The notes under the pieces were generated by a model. It made no database searches. It was not told where the DNA came from and saw nothing but the letters and a program-made list of their open reading frames with translations. Source: Annona cherimola (Eukaryota > Streptophyta > Magnoliopsida > Magnoliales > Annonaceae). From it: 64,000 nucleotides of DNA. Of the stretch, positions 1-10,146 are shown piece by piece. Where the stretch lies: the NCBI GenBank assembly GCA_030490835.1, contig CM059971.1, positions 36,814,012-36,878,011 on the forward strand, read 5' to 3'. Positions within the stretch are counted from its first letter, which is position 1. Each line of letters starts with the position of its first letter. A program made the position numbers and the translations under genes.

Positions 1-352
1 AATACCAAGCCCATTTTCATCAACTTCCCTCTCAAATTTCACTTGAATCCGCCTTACAGTTGTTGAGTTATGAATTTTCTAGTGTTTTTCCACTTAACTT
101 GATAATTATCCTTTAAATTCTCATAATTCATATCAAATAATTTAAAATCATTCCATGATACACTGGTAAGTTTCAACCACCAACAAATTACTTTAATCCC
201 TTTGTCCCATATTAGCTCATAATGATCACTTGAATCATCATTGCTAATCCTTAGCCCTAATTACCATAGTTTAGCAAAGTCACAAAAATTATTTAAAATT
301 CAATAAATTTACTTATAAATCACATGTAAATGTTCAATGCATATATTGAATC
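1..352. other. AT-rich stretch, no gene seen
   Basis: No open frame of note, RNA gene or repeat is recognised. The minus-strand protease frame of element A stops at 353 and does not resume here, so this may be decayed retrotransposon or the sequence into which A was truncated. Confidence 0.4.
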
Positions 353-919
353 CTACTTAGATTGGGGTTTCACAGACATAGACGTTGATTTTGGATCACC
401 CATGTTCATCTTTTTACACATGGAGAGTGGGATCAAACTTACACTGGCTCCGAGATCACATAGTGCTTTGCTAATTTGGACATTCCTAAGAGCACATGGA
501 ATGGAGAAGCTTCTAGGGTCCTTTATCTTCTCAGGTAACTTGTTCTGTAAAATAGCGTTGCACTCCTCAGTGAGGGAAATGGTTCCGTACTCCTCGAGTT
601 TTCTTTTGTTGGATAGCATGTCCTTGAGAAATTTTGCATAAGCTGGCATTTGGAAAAGCATGTCAATGAAAGGCACGTTTATTGACAGGTTCTTGAGAGT
701 AGAAACAAACTTCTCGAACTGCTTTTGGAGCTTAGCCTGTCGTTGCCTTTGTGGGAAGGGGAGAGGAGGCTGGTAAGGAAGTGGTAGTACATATAGCTTT
801 TCCACCACTGGTTCTGGTTGTGGCTCCTCTTCTTGCTTCTTTTCTTGCTCAGCATCCTTTTCTGTGATCATTTGAGGTGGATCGAGTTGCTTTCCACTCC
901 GCAAGATAACCGCCTGCAC
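353..919 (-). pseudogene. Element A gag C-terminus and aspartic protease start (Athila-type Ty3/gypsy), truncated
   Basis: About 188 codons in the style of plant Athila polyproteins. First comes a phrase close to 'VQAVILRSGKQLDPP', then a proline/glutamate-rich linker, then 'FIDMLFQMPAYAKFLKDML', then the retropepsin-like active site 'CDLGASVSLIPL' near residue 157, with the catalytic Asp kept. The frame ends about 30 codons later, so most of the protease fold and all of reverse transcriptase and integrase are missing. It lies in the same frame as the upstream nucleocapsid segment and is separated from it by one TAG (920-922), most simply an old Gln codon. Retroelement remnant, not functional. 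Confidence 0.8.
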
Positions 920-1453
920 CTACTCCCTAGGGTTTACTTCAGGTTGGCTAGGGAGTTTACCTTGGTTTCTTTGGGATGAGGAGGTGGCATTTTGAGCAAT
1001 TTGATTTTCAAGCAACTTGATGTGGGTTTGCATTTGGTCCATTCTTTCATCATTTTTCTTGAGCATTAGAATAATATTTTCGAGCATGGACTCAGTGGGT
1101 TGTGCTTGAGGTGGTGCAGGTAAGGCTTGTTGGGTTTGATATGAAGGATGGTTCAGTGGTTTTCTAAGGTAACCAGATGGCTTATTATTTTGAGCAAAAT
1201 TTTGGGTATTTGACTGGTTTGCCCAAGAGAAATTGGGGTGGTTCCTCCATCCAGGGTTGTAAGTATTAGAGTAAGGGTTACCATATGCGCGAGTATCATA
1301 CTGGTTGTTGATTACATTAGCTTGCTCGCCTATGGTGTCTTTAATGGAAAAATTACACTCAGTTATGTAGCGTGAAGCTCCACAGATTTCACATGAGATG
1401 TGTCCAGAAGAAGATGTATTCTGGTCCTTAGATTCCTGCTTCTTTTGCTGCAA
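920..1453 (-). pseudogene. Element A gag nucleocapsid segment with mutated zinc knuckle
   Basis: Gag central/C-terminal region. A CCHC-type knuckle begins around residue 20 as C-x2-C-x4-Y-x4-C, with Tyr where His is expected, so zinc binding is probably lost. It is followed by a low-complexity Asn/Gln-rich stretch ('NPYSNTYNPGWRNHPNFSW', typical of Athila gag) and a short coiled-coil-like segment ('DERMDQMQTHIKLLENQIAQ'). An in-frame TAG ends it just before the protease part. Ribonucleocapsid assembly would be the ancestral role. Confidence 0.75.
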
Positions 1454-2247
1454 AATTTTATCAAGTTTATCATGTATAGCATGTATGGATTTGATATCAT
1501 ATACATTTCCTCGCCGAGAAGTTCCTCGGACATCACCGTACTAAGAATCATAAAGAGCTAAGTCATCAAGGAGTTTGAGAGCCTCCTCGTTAGTGAGTCG
1601 CATGAATCGGCCACCAACGGCTGAATTGACGGCACTTCGGCTAGGTCAATCGAGTCCATTGAAAAAATTTTCAATAATATCTCCTTGCGAGATACCATGA
1701 TGAGGACACTTCGCTGCAGATCTTTCATCCTCTCCCATGCATCATATAGGGTTTCGCCATCTTTTTGGACGAGCTGATTGATCTCGTCTCTGATTTTCCT
1801 GGTTTTATTTGGTGGAAAGAATTTTTCCAGGAATGCAGTAGAAAGCTCATCTCATGTGTTGAAAGTGTCGGGCGGCATAAAATAGAACCACTCGCTTGCG
1901 CTGTCTCGAAGAGAAAATGGGAAAAGCTACAGACGAATTACCTCGCGTGGGATGTTTTGCACCCTGATCGTGTTGCACAATTGCAGGAACTTAGTGATGT
2001 ATACAGTTGGATTTTCAGAGGGAAGTCCTGTAAATTGGTCCTGTTGAACCATCCGGATGAGACCGAGATTTAGTTCAAAATTTCTTCCATCGATCTCTGG
2101 TTCAACTATGCATGATCGGAATCCATGAGGGTTCGGGCGATTCCGATCGCTAAGAGTCATCCTTCTTGGAGGAGCGTTGTTCTCGGCCTGGCCTTCCTCC
2201 TGCTCTTGATGTGGCGGGTTTGGATTATTGTGAATGCGTTCCGCCAT
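1454..2247 (-). pseudogene. Element A gag N-terminal region, broken
   Basis: Retrotransposon gag domain on the minus strand. The first 106 codons (1,927-2,247) are open and carry 'NFELNLGLIRMVQQDQF' and 'FLQLCNTIRV', the hallmark of the plant gag N-terminal half. From about 1,920 to 1,454 the family pattern ('WERMKDL' and similar) continues only through stops and frame changes. The start at 2,247 is the first ATG after the primer-binding site and leaves a leader of about 210 nt, normal for these elements. Confidence 0.7.
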
Positions 2248-2461
2248 GGTGTCTTCAGGATATTTTCGCTGCTTGTAGTCACGAATTCTTCTCCTAAGAG
2301 AACGTTCAATCTCAAGGTCAGCAACAAAGAGTTTTCAGCTAGTTGTTTTGCAAAGTTTTGGGTATGTGAGTGCATACAAAGATTAACTAGCTAATTCATA
2401 ACAAAAAAAACTAAAAAAATAAAGAAAGTATCTAAAAATAAAATTAAAAGTAACGCCGAAT

Positions 2462-2479
2462 TCCTCGGCAACGGCGCCA
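2462..2479 (-). promoter_or_regulatory. Primer-binding site of element A (tRNA-Asp)
   Basis: Plus-strand TCCTCGGCAACGGCGCCA matches the 3' end of plant tRNA-Asp (TCCCCGGCAACGGCGCCA, recalled from general knowledge) at 17 of 18 positions. It reads TGGCGCC... on the minus strand immediately downstream of the 5' LTR, as expected for a minus-strand element. It is the primer site for reverse transcription, not a tRNA gene. Confidence 0.85.
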
Positions 2480-3556
2480 AAATACTTATTCGCAATCTCA
2501 CTGCAAGTGCACGAGTCGTAGATTGTAGTATATAAATTATCGATCCACAGGAAATTTGGAACTATAAGTTTTGCTTTTAAACGATTTCATGTTGGATATG
2601 GGAGAATATAGCAAATAAAATAGAAAAATGGGAAGAAAATATAGTAAATAAAAGGGAAAAGAAATAAACAAAATGGGAAGAGAAAATTGCAAATTAGAAT
2701 GAGTAGAGAAAATAAGAGTGCGAGTACCTAGGGTCTAGGATTTCACATGAGTCTTTTGCAAAGGGTAGTGGTATAATAATTTAATCTAGATATTGTTTGT
2801 TAAAGGAAAACAAACCCTAATTTATCCTTGCACCTTCTCTCGAAACCTATAAGGAGTACCCTAATTTCTTAACCACCTATTCTCATGGGATTAAATTAAT
2901 TATAATCCATTAAGTTCTATGGTTTGTTCATGAAATTCCTCAAGGTCATCATGTCTATTCTCATGGTCTTAGATTTCCAGGTTTAATATCTTGATTATCG
3001 TGTATTAGGTTTCCACCTCTCAGTTCCATCACCTAATATATGAAATTATGCTAAAGTACGGGCCTATGTATAAGCAAGCATTAAATCACAAGATATTAAA
3101 TTAACAACAATATCCATCATAAATAAATTAAAAACCCAACTACGCTTCATTATACACATTCTACATCCTAAACCCTAGATTTAGGGTTTAGCCAATCATG
3201 TTTAAGTCAAAAATAAAATTAAAATTACAATCCATCTTAAACAAGACAATTAAAATTAAAAAGGGAAAAGATAGAAAAGCTTATTGGTTTGAAGCCCCGA
3301 TAGTGTGTCGGCCGCTCCACGCAACTTGTCGGTCCGCCATTTTTCCCGTGCTCTCCGCCTCCTTGCTCTTTCTCTTTCTCTCTCAAATTTTTGCCCATGA
3401 ATTTTCTCTGCTCCGGAGCTCTCTGATTCGGAACCAACTGATGGAAATCTTTTTTATCATTGGAATTTTCTGCTCCGGTACGCCTCCCTAGAATTTCTAA
3501 CTGGAATTTTTCTTATTGAATTATTCTGATACCTCCTCTCTTTGCCGGTTGCTCCC

Positions 3557-3564
3557 CTTTTATA
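3557..3564 (-). promoter_or_regulatory. TATA box of LTR A
   Basis: CTTTTATA on the plus strand, TATAAAAG on the minus strand. It lies between the CACGTG-rich segment and the U5-like segment, the expected place for the retrotransposon core promoter. Confidence 0.55.
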
Positions 3565-3623
3565 GCTGCATACCTCAATTGTTGTGGGCCCCATCTCCAT
3601 CAATTGCTGTGGACCCCACTAAT

Positions 3624-4594
3624 CACGTGAGTAGTTAGGCTACATTAGATATATTGTTGCTGATTTTTATGCATCACGTGAATGGACATCTTGGTGATTT
3701 AATTGGGCAGCATGGTGGACGGCTTGTGCATTTGGTGGATATTAGTGGGGTCCTCTGCAAATAAATGGCTGCTGCTGCATGATCACGTGCTCTAGCTGCT
3801 GATTTTAATGGGTGCTGCATTGGTGGGTCACACATGGGCAGCTTGTTCATGTGATCTAGCATGGGGTGATCTTGATCACGTGAAATGGACCTGAATTAAT
3901 GGGCAGCTAGATGTGATTTTGCAATGGAAAATCAGAAATATTGCTGCTGATTAATTGGACGTTGCATGGGTTTCAATGCTGATCACATGATCTAGCTTGT
4001 GGGGTCCACTAGAAACATTGCTGAACGGTGATGAATGGCTTAAATTTAAAATCTGGATGGGTGGACATTAGAATTAATGGACGATGGACAGCTTGGTTGA
4101 TGGAAAGATCATGCTTGCTCATCACGTGAATTGTGTGTTGCTGCATTTTAATGTATGATCACGTGATGGTGCTAGAAAATAAATGGGCAATCTGATGCGT
4201 CATTCAAAATTGGGATGGACGGCTGTTGCTGATTTGTGGGGTCCATCAATGGCTACTACTGCTTGATAAATGGACGTGATGGCTTGATCATGCATGGAAA
4301 TTAATTGATGGTGCTGACCATTGCATTTATTTGTGGGGTCCATGGTTGCTGAATTTTGAATGTATTCACGTGAATTTGCATTTCTGAATTAATGGACAGC
4401 ATATTTATGGGCGTTGTGGACAGTTGATTCACGTGAATGTTGCATCTTGGCAATCAACATGGTGGACGGCCGGTATAAATGGACAGCATGGTGAGATATA
4501 AATGGGTTGCTTGTTTTTTTTAATGGTGCTGGAAAAATCAGATATCACGTGAATGGCTAGCTTGAATTAATGGGCTGCTCGATAAATGCACGTG
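3624..4594. promoter_or_regulatory. Cluster of ten CACGTG (G-box) sites in LTR A U3
   Basis: CACGTG occurs at 3,624, 3,675, 3,784, 3,877, 4,123, 4,160, 4,367, 4,430, 4,546 and 4,589, most within TCACGTGA. In random sequence of this length fewer than one copy is expected. The cluster lies just upstream of the minus-strand TATA box. G-boxes are bound by plant bHLH and bZIP factors; that they drive this LTR is inference. Confidence 0.6.
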
Positions 4595-4790
4595 ATGGCT
4601 TGTGGGCGGCAGCATTTAAATTGAACAGTGCTGATTTTTGCATGCTTCGGACGGTGATGAATTGCTGGAAATAATCTAGACGGACAGATTTGGTATTGGA
4701 CGTTTGGTTTTATGATTTTCTGAAAAATCTAGACGTGATCTAGCCGTTGATGATTTTATGGGGCCTATTCTCGAATTTGCATGATTTGCA

Positions 4791-5175
4791 TAAAAATATT
4801 TAAATAATTGATGAAATTAATAAATGTGTCACCAATATGAAATTAATTCAAATCCATTTGATTTTTTTTAATTGGAAAATCCATTTGATTTTATGACAAT
4901 AACAAGAAAAGAATATAATTTCAAGTCAAAAGATCACAAAAATTATATAAATAACTTGAAATTAATATTTAATGCCCAAAAATTGCAAAACCACATTTTA
5001 AACCAAATTTCTCATTAAACTCAATTAATTACCCACCAAATTGGTATAAAATGTCCATAAAATATATTACCAATTTTCAATTATCAATGATAACCTAGAA
5101 TGACCTAATAAAGAAAATCAAAATAAAGAAAAAATAAAGTCATAAAAAAATAAAAATGGAAGGACCAGGACTCCC
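4791..5175. other. AT-rich spacer between LTR A and element B 3' ORF
   Basis: Very AT-rich, no coding signal. It is either the 3' untranslated end of element B or the start of LTR A. No copy of LTR B (10,147-11,677) is present, so element B lacks a recognisable 3' LTR here. Confidence 0.4.
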
Positions 5176-6280
5176 TCAAGAATCAGACTCTGTCGTGTCC
5201 TCGTCCTCGCTGTCGCCGGGCTGGGGCTGGGATGGCTGCCCGAAGTAGGCGCAGAACTCCGGGGGAGTCAATGGGAAAGGCGGGAGAGATGAGGCGTCGA
5301 TCTGGCAGTCATCCATCAGCCGTTGAAGGTGGGCCTCCATCGCCCTGTTGGACTGCTGTAAAAACCTGGACTGAGCCGCCATTAGGTTCTCCAGGTTGGT
5401 TAGCCGCTCGCTGGTGGTAGGCGGCTGCGAGGAGGGACCCACAGGTGGAGCCACTCTGGGCCGCGTCATGGCAGTACAGACCCGGGGCTGGGTGCGGTAG
5501 CATAGGTCGTCGATGATCGCCTGACAATTCAGGACCTCCTCCGTCTGCTCCCATCTGATGCCGGCCCGCTTGCAGAGCCCCGGTGATAAGTGACGGGAAG
5601 TAGTAGCTGCCCCGGGGTGCAGTTGCGCAGGCACATATCTGGTGATAGATAAGTCAGCCCACGTCGATCGTCATGCCGTTGTATATGGCATGAAGAAGCA
5701 GTGCCCTGTCCATCGTCACCTTACTGACATGGGTCAGCGGCATCATCCGGGCCTAGATGAATTGAAATATCATCCTCCCATTGTATGTCATCTCGCTCCT
5801 CTTAAATGAGGTAAGCTGCCCTCCCGTACACTTCCAAGTTGGAGGTTGTTCGCAAAACCGCCTTGTGATAGAGCTGACGTCTCAGTCTTCTCCCTCCAAG
5901 AATGCCTCGTACTCGTCCGGGTGAGCAAAAGAAGCCAACTCGTAATATGGATTGATTGCCTCCGCATGGAATGAGACGATCGTGCCCCGAACTTGCACTC
6001 GCCCCTGCTCATGCTCCACTACATTTGCATAAAATTCCTTGACCACAAGAGTAATAGCAGGTTGGGGTTGCGCCACAAAATTCTGCCAGCCCCGGGCATT
6101 CAGGTTGAGGAGTGGAGCATCTGAGAATTCATCTATCTTGATTCCCCTCTCCGAAATCAGGTGCCTTTTCTGGAGCGCGTTCGTGTACCGCTTGAAGGCC
6201 TGAGTGGACACGAACTTGTTGGCGTCAAATTCCACGGGCTCCTGAACCGTCTTCCTCTTTGCAATTGACGAGGAAGCCAT
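5176..6280 (-). pseudogene. Putative plant transposon protein (PF20167/Transposase_32-like), broken, in element B
   Basis: Two open pieces on the minus strand. The upstream piece (5,882-6,280 counting from the internal Met that starts 'MASSSIAKRK') carries the family pattern 'FVSTQAFKRYTNALQKR', 'ISERGIKIDEF', 'RGWQNFVAQP', 'VKEFYANVVEHEQGRVQVRG'. The downstream piece (5,176-5,634) carries 'LSPGLCKRAGIRW', an LxxLCxxAGV-like block, and an acidic Asp/Glu/Ser-rich tail. The 250 bp between them shift frame, so no intact protein is made. These ORFs are common in the 3' part of plant Athila-like elements; their biochemical role is unknown. A Met 99 nt further upstream (6,379) is also in frame, but MASSS is the more usual start. 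Confidence 0.7.
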
Positions 6281-7218
6281 GTCTCTCCTTGCAATCAAAA
6301 GTTCAATACAAACAAATAGGCCAAACTCCAAAAAATGCACCCAAAATAGTCCATAAGCAATTGACAAGTCAACCTCCACAAACCAATCACCAAGCTAATC
6401 AATAATCACCAAGCCAATCAAGCCAAACCAACCTCCAATCCGCCGCCCAATCCACACAATTCAACCAATCCAATCCAATTCTCCACTCAAACAATCACCA
6501 AACAACTTGCAAAGTACTTGAAATTCACCAAAGAACAGAAATTTTACCCCCAGGAGCTTGTCAATTTGAAGAACTGTAATTCTAGCGTTTCTGCACTAGC
6601 ACCGGGGCGCGGGGTAGCGGTGCTTAGGTGCAGATCTGCTGACAGCGGGTTTCAGCGCCAGGGCGAAGAAGATGAAGTTGATATGGCTCAAAATGGAGCC
6701 CAAATCAAGGGGGAAATGATGGGAAAGCTAATATAGGTGTGGGGCTTAGGATTTGGTAATGAAAAACTGGATTTTTTGGTGGATTTGAGTGGATCTAAGC
6801 AAAGGGGGAAAAAGAAAATGAAATGGAAAACGGAATGGATGGAATGGGAGGATGATTTCTTGATGAAATGTGGTTGGATTTAGGTTGAAATGGCTTGGAA
6901 TCAATGGGAGATTGATTGGCAATGAGAAAAAGGGAGTTTCGGCACCGAGGCATAGCGTTTAGGGCTTAGAACCCTAACCCCGAACTTTATAAGGCGTCTG
7001 GGTTGCGCTGTCCACGACCAGGCGCCGGGGCGCCAATTCATCCTCCGTGTTCTTCGGTTTCTTCATCACGGCGCCTAAGCGCCGATGTTCTTCAGCAAAT
7101 TTTTGAATTTTTCTCCTGGCTGCTTCCAAGCATGATCTTTGTGAAATTATGCTCCAAGTTATTTTCCTGAAAATAAAAAATAAAAACAAAAACACAAATC
7201 AAAATGAAAATGAGCAAC
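6281..7218 (-). other. Untranslated leader between gag-protease and 3' ORF of element B
   Basis: Non-coding DNA. It contains a minus-strand TATA-like box (TATAAAG, within 6,985-6,992), several GGCGCC-type palindromes at 7,020-7,090 resembling those in LTR B, and a purine-rich stretch at 6,780-6,940. No reverse transcriptase or integrase remnants are seen. Confidence 0.45.
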
Positions 7219-7240
7219 GGGTTGCCTCCCATTCAGCGCT
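7219..7240 (-). other. Conserved 'GGGAGGCAACCC' motif downstream of the coding region
   Basis: On the minus strand this reads AGCGCTGAATGGGAGGCAAC followed by CC. In Athila-type elements an AGCGCT...GGGAGGCAACCC block normally follows the integrase end. Here it sits only about 25 bp after the gag-protease frame, marking an internal loss of pol or a lineage that never carried it. Confidence 0.5.
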
Positions 7241-7244
7241 AAGT

Positions 7245-9982
7245 TTAACGTCCTCAGCCCGATGTTCCTGTTGGTTAATCTTCTTTCAATTTCACCACAT
7301 CGAACTCCCTTCTATTCGGACTGCAACACTGAAGCTTAGATCGACTCTTAGCCCCTTTAAGTGGATCAGTTAGTCTCTTCTCTTGAATTTCATGGGGACT
7401 GTAGACGAATTTGTCATGGTCTTGAATTAACAATGGCTCCCCATTTATGCATTGACCCATTGAGTCATACCGCATCTTGATTTCGGGAATACAAAATCAA
7501 GGTGTTTGGGTATGATACTGTCAAGCTTCTCAACTGCATCCCCTTCTATTCCTTCATCGACTTTTTCTTCCATCTCCTGGCTTTCCATCGGCTCAGTCAA
7601 TTGTTCGAGCCCGATATGATCAGTGAGTCGGTCTTCTGTATAAGCAGTTAACTCACGGTCCTTATTTGCAGTCTCCTTTGGGTCCTTCTCAATACCACTC
7701 GAAGAAAACTCTTGAACCTTTGAATTGCCCATATCAATCATTAAGCAATCCTCTGAATCAGTTGGGTGTTGCATTGCCTTGAGCACATTGAACGTGACTT
7801 TTTTATTTTGCACTTGTATGGTTAATTCTCTGGCTCGTACATTAATTATTGCATTGTCTGTTGCAAGGAAAGGCCGACTGAGAATGATGGGAACATCCTG
7901 ATCTTCTTCATAATCCAGGATAATAAAACCCGCAGGAAAGATGAACTTGTCCACCTTGACAAGCACATCTTCAATGATACCTTCTGGATATGTCGTGGAC
8001 CGGTCCGCCAGTTGCAACATTACTGTCGTAGGTCGAGCTTCCCCGATGCCCAATTTTCTAAAAATCGACTTAGGCATGAGATTAATGCTGGCTTCCAAGT
8101 GACATAGTACTCTCCCGAAGTATTGGTTTCCAATTGTGCACGGGATAGTGAAACTCCCTAGGTCCTTGAGCTTAGGAGGCAGCTTTCTCTGCACTATAGT
8201 ACTGGTTTCCTCTGTTAACGTCGTCGTTTCGAATTCCGTCAACCGCCTTTTCTTTGATAGCATGTCTTTCATGAATTTGGCGTAGCTCGGCATCAATTCC
8301 AAGGCTTCGACGAGAGGTATGTTGATATGTAGCTGCTTTAATGCCTCTAAAAATTTCTTGAATTGGCATTCCTTTTTAGTTTTTGCGAATCTCTGACGAA
8401 ATGGAGGAGGCGGCCTTTGGTTTGTAGCGATTTCAGCGTCCTGTTGCTTCTGGGTGGTATCTGGTTCTTCTGTTTCCTATAACTGCTAAATCAGAGGACT
8501 AGTGGGTTCAGTTACCGCTTCTAGTGGAATTGTGTTGGGTAACTGCTTTTCATTACGCAACGTGACTGCTTGAACTTGTTCTTTTTGCCTTTTCCTTTCG
8601 GATTTTGCTTTGTATCGCTTGGTAAGGAACCTTGAGGCCGATTATTTAGAGTTGAGGCCAGTTGGCCTATTTGTGCTTCGAAGTTCATGTTTGTCGTGAT
8701 CTGGGATTGCATAAATTGCATAAAGAGGTTTTCCATATCCGATTTCTTCTCTTCTCGCAGTGGTGGATTGAATTGCGTTGGTCTTGTTGGCTGTTGCTGC
8801 GGGGGCTGCTGCGAGAATTCTAGTGGCTGATTCGGCCTCGTCTAGTTGTTCCATGAGAAGTTAGGATGATTTCTCCAGCCTGGGTTGTAGTTGTTTCCAT
8901 ATGGATTTGCTGAATTTCTCTAAAAATTTTCCACGTAATTATTGAACTTCGGATTGGAGGCGCATTGATCACTGAGATGGCCGAAATCACCACACCACGT
9001 GCAAATTTTTGCTGTTGTCGGCTGTTGTGGTGTAGATGCCCCTAGTGCACTGATGTTGGTCGGCCTGGATAAATTTTGAATCTACCAGGATAAAGTGTCG
9101 ACGTGGGCTTTAATCGATGAAACTACGTCCAGTTGGAGTAGACCCCCATTTCGGCTTCTATCATATGGCAATTGATAGATATTAGCCGCCATATTTTCAA
9201 GTAGGGCGTATGATTCTCGATAGCTTTTCTTTAGCAGAGAATCATTTGACGATGAATCCACCATGTGACTGGTGGAATCCAGGAGACCATTATAGAAATT
9301 TTGTATTTGAACCCACGGTTGAATTCCATGATGCGGGCACTTTCGAAGCAAGTCTTTGAAACGATCCCACGCCTCTGATAAGGTTTCCTCTCCGTGTTGC
9401 TTGAATGAGACTATGTCCATTCTCAGCTTGGCTAACTTGGCAAGCGGGAAATATTTCTCCAGGAATTTCTGAGCCAAGTCGTTCCATGTGTTGACAGAGT
9501 TCGAGGGCAGAGAATCTAGTCATTCCAAAGCTCTATAGTCGCATTGCCTCGTCGGAGACTCCGTTCTGCTTGAACGTATTTATGATCTGCAGAAAATTCC
9601 GCAGATGGCGGTGTGGGTCTTCATATGCTAGACCTCCAAACTGCCCAATGGATTGGAGCATTTGAAAAATCACCGGCTTGATTTCAAAATTGTTAGTGTT
9701 GATAGGAGGAGGTGCGATGCTAGTCTGCACTGCATTCTGGCCCAGCGCAATGAGATCCCAAATGGGTTGGTCCAAATCATCTTGTGGTGGATGATTTGGG
9801 ACTTCAATCCTTTGGTTCCCCTGTTGGTTTGTGTGAACGTTCTCGTCCTGGTTCTCAATGCGCTCCATGGTATGCTGTTGGCTCCTAGCTTCCCTGCTCT
9901 TACGATGCCTTCTCAAATAAGTTCGTTCAGGTTCCGGATCAAAAGGAATAACAATATCCTTTCCGGCTCTGCCTCGGCGCAT
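7245..9982 (-). pseudogene. Element B gag-protease polyprotein, broken (Athila-type Ty3/gypsy)
   Basis: Minus-strand polyprotein in several frames. 9,533-9,982 is the gag start with 'NNFEIKPVIFQMLQSIGQFG'; 9,082-9,477 continues with 'FLEKYFPLAKLAKLRMDI' and 'RFKDLLRKCPHHGIQPW'; an intact C-x2-C-x4-H-x4-C knuckle ('CTWCGDFGHLSDQC') is encoded near 8,960-9,005; 8,521-8,854 is the linker. 7,445-8,302 is the protease segment with 'PSYAKFMKDMLSKKRRL' and the flap-side 'ILSRPFLATDNAIINV'. The catalytic D-L-G-A-S is changed to H-L-E-A-S, so the protease is dead. 7,275-7,475 completes the C-terminus after a frameshift. RT, RNase H and integrase are absent. Leader to the primer site is about 140 nt. 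Confidence 0.8.
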
Positions 9983-10122
9983 GCAATATGAGATTAATCT
10001 GCAAAAACCAATTCAATTGAAACTAGCGGAAAAATTCTAAACTAAAAGAAATTATGAAAATGAACTATCCTACAGAATTGTACAAGAAAGCAATCGGACT
10101 AACAATAATTAGTTAAATTAAT

Positions 10123-10140
10123 TCCCCGGCAACGGCGCCA
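10123..10140 (-). promoter_or_regulatory. Primer-binding site of element B (tRNA-Asp)
   Basis: Plus-strand TCCCCGGCAACGGCGCCA equals the 18-nt 3' end of plant tRNA-Asp including CCA (18 of 18, recalled from general knowledge). It lies 6 bp inside the LTR end on the minus-strand element. Confidence 0.9.
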
Positions 10141-10146
10141 AAAACT

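Larger units (their letters stand above)
2482..4790 (-). mobile_element. 5' LTR of element A (distal boundary unresolved)
   Basis: Non-coding DNA adjoining the primer-binding site. On the minus strand it holds a TATA box at 3,557-3,564 (TATAAAAG), giving a U3 of about 1.2 kb at higher coordinates and an R-U5 of about 1.0 kb toward the primer site. The U3 is rich in CACGTG and GTGGGGTCCA-like motifs; the U5 holds a telo-box palindrome at 3,168-3,191. No clean terminal TG/CA or target duplication was found, so the upper end, somewhere between 4,750 and 5,170, is a guess. Confidence 0.55.

Noticed and set aside
3168..3191. Interstitial telomere repeat
   Set aside because: Only about one repeat in each orientation; better described as a telo-box palindrome in an LTR.
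10123..10140. tRNA-Asp gene
   Set aside because: Only the 3' 18 nt of the tRNA, including CCA, is present and it abuts an LTR. It is a primer-binding site; no cloverleaf upstream.
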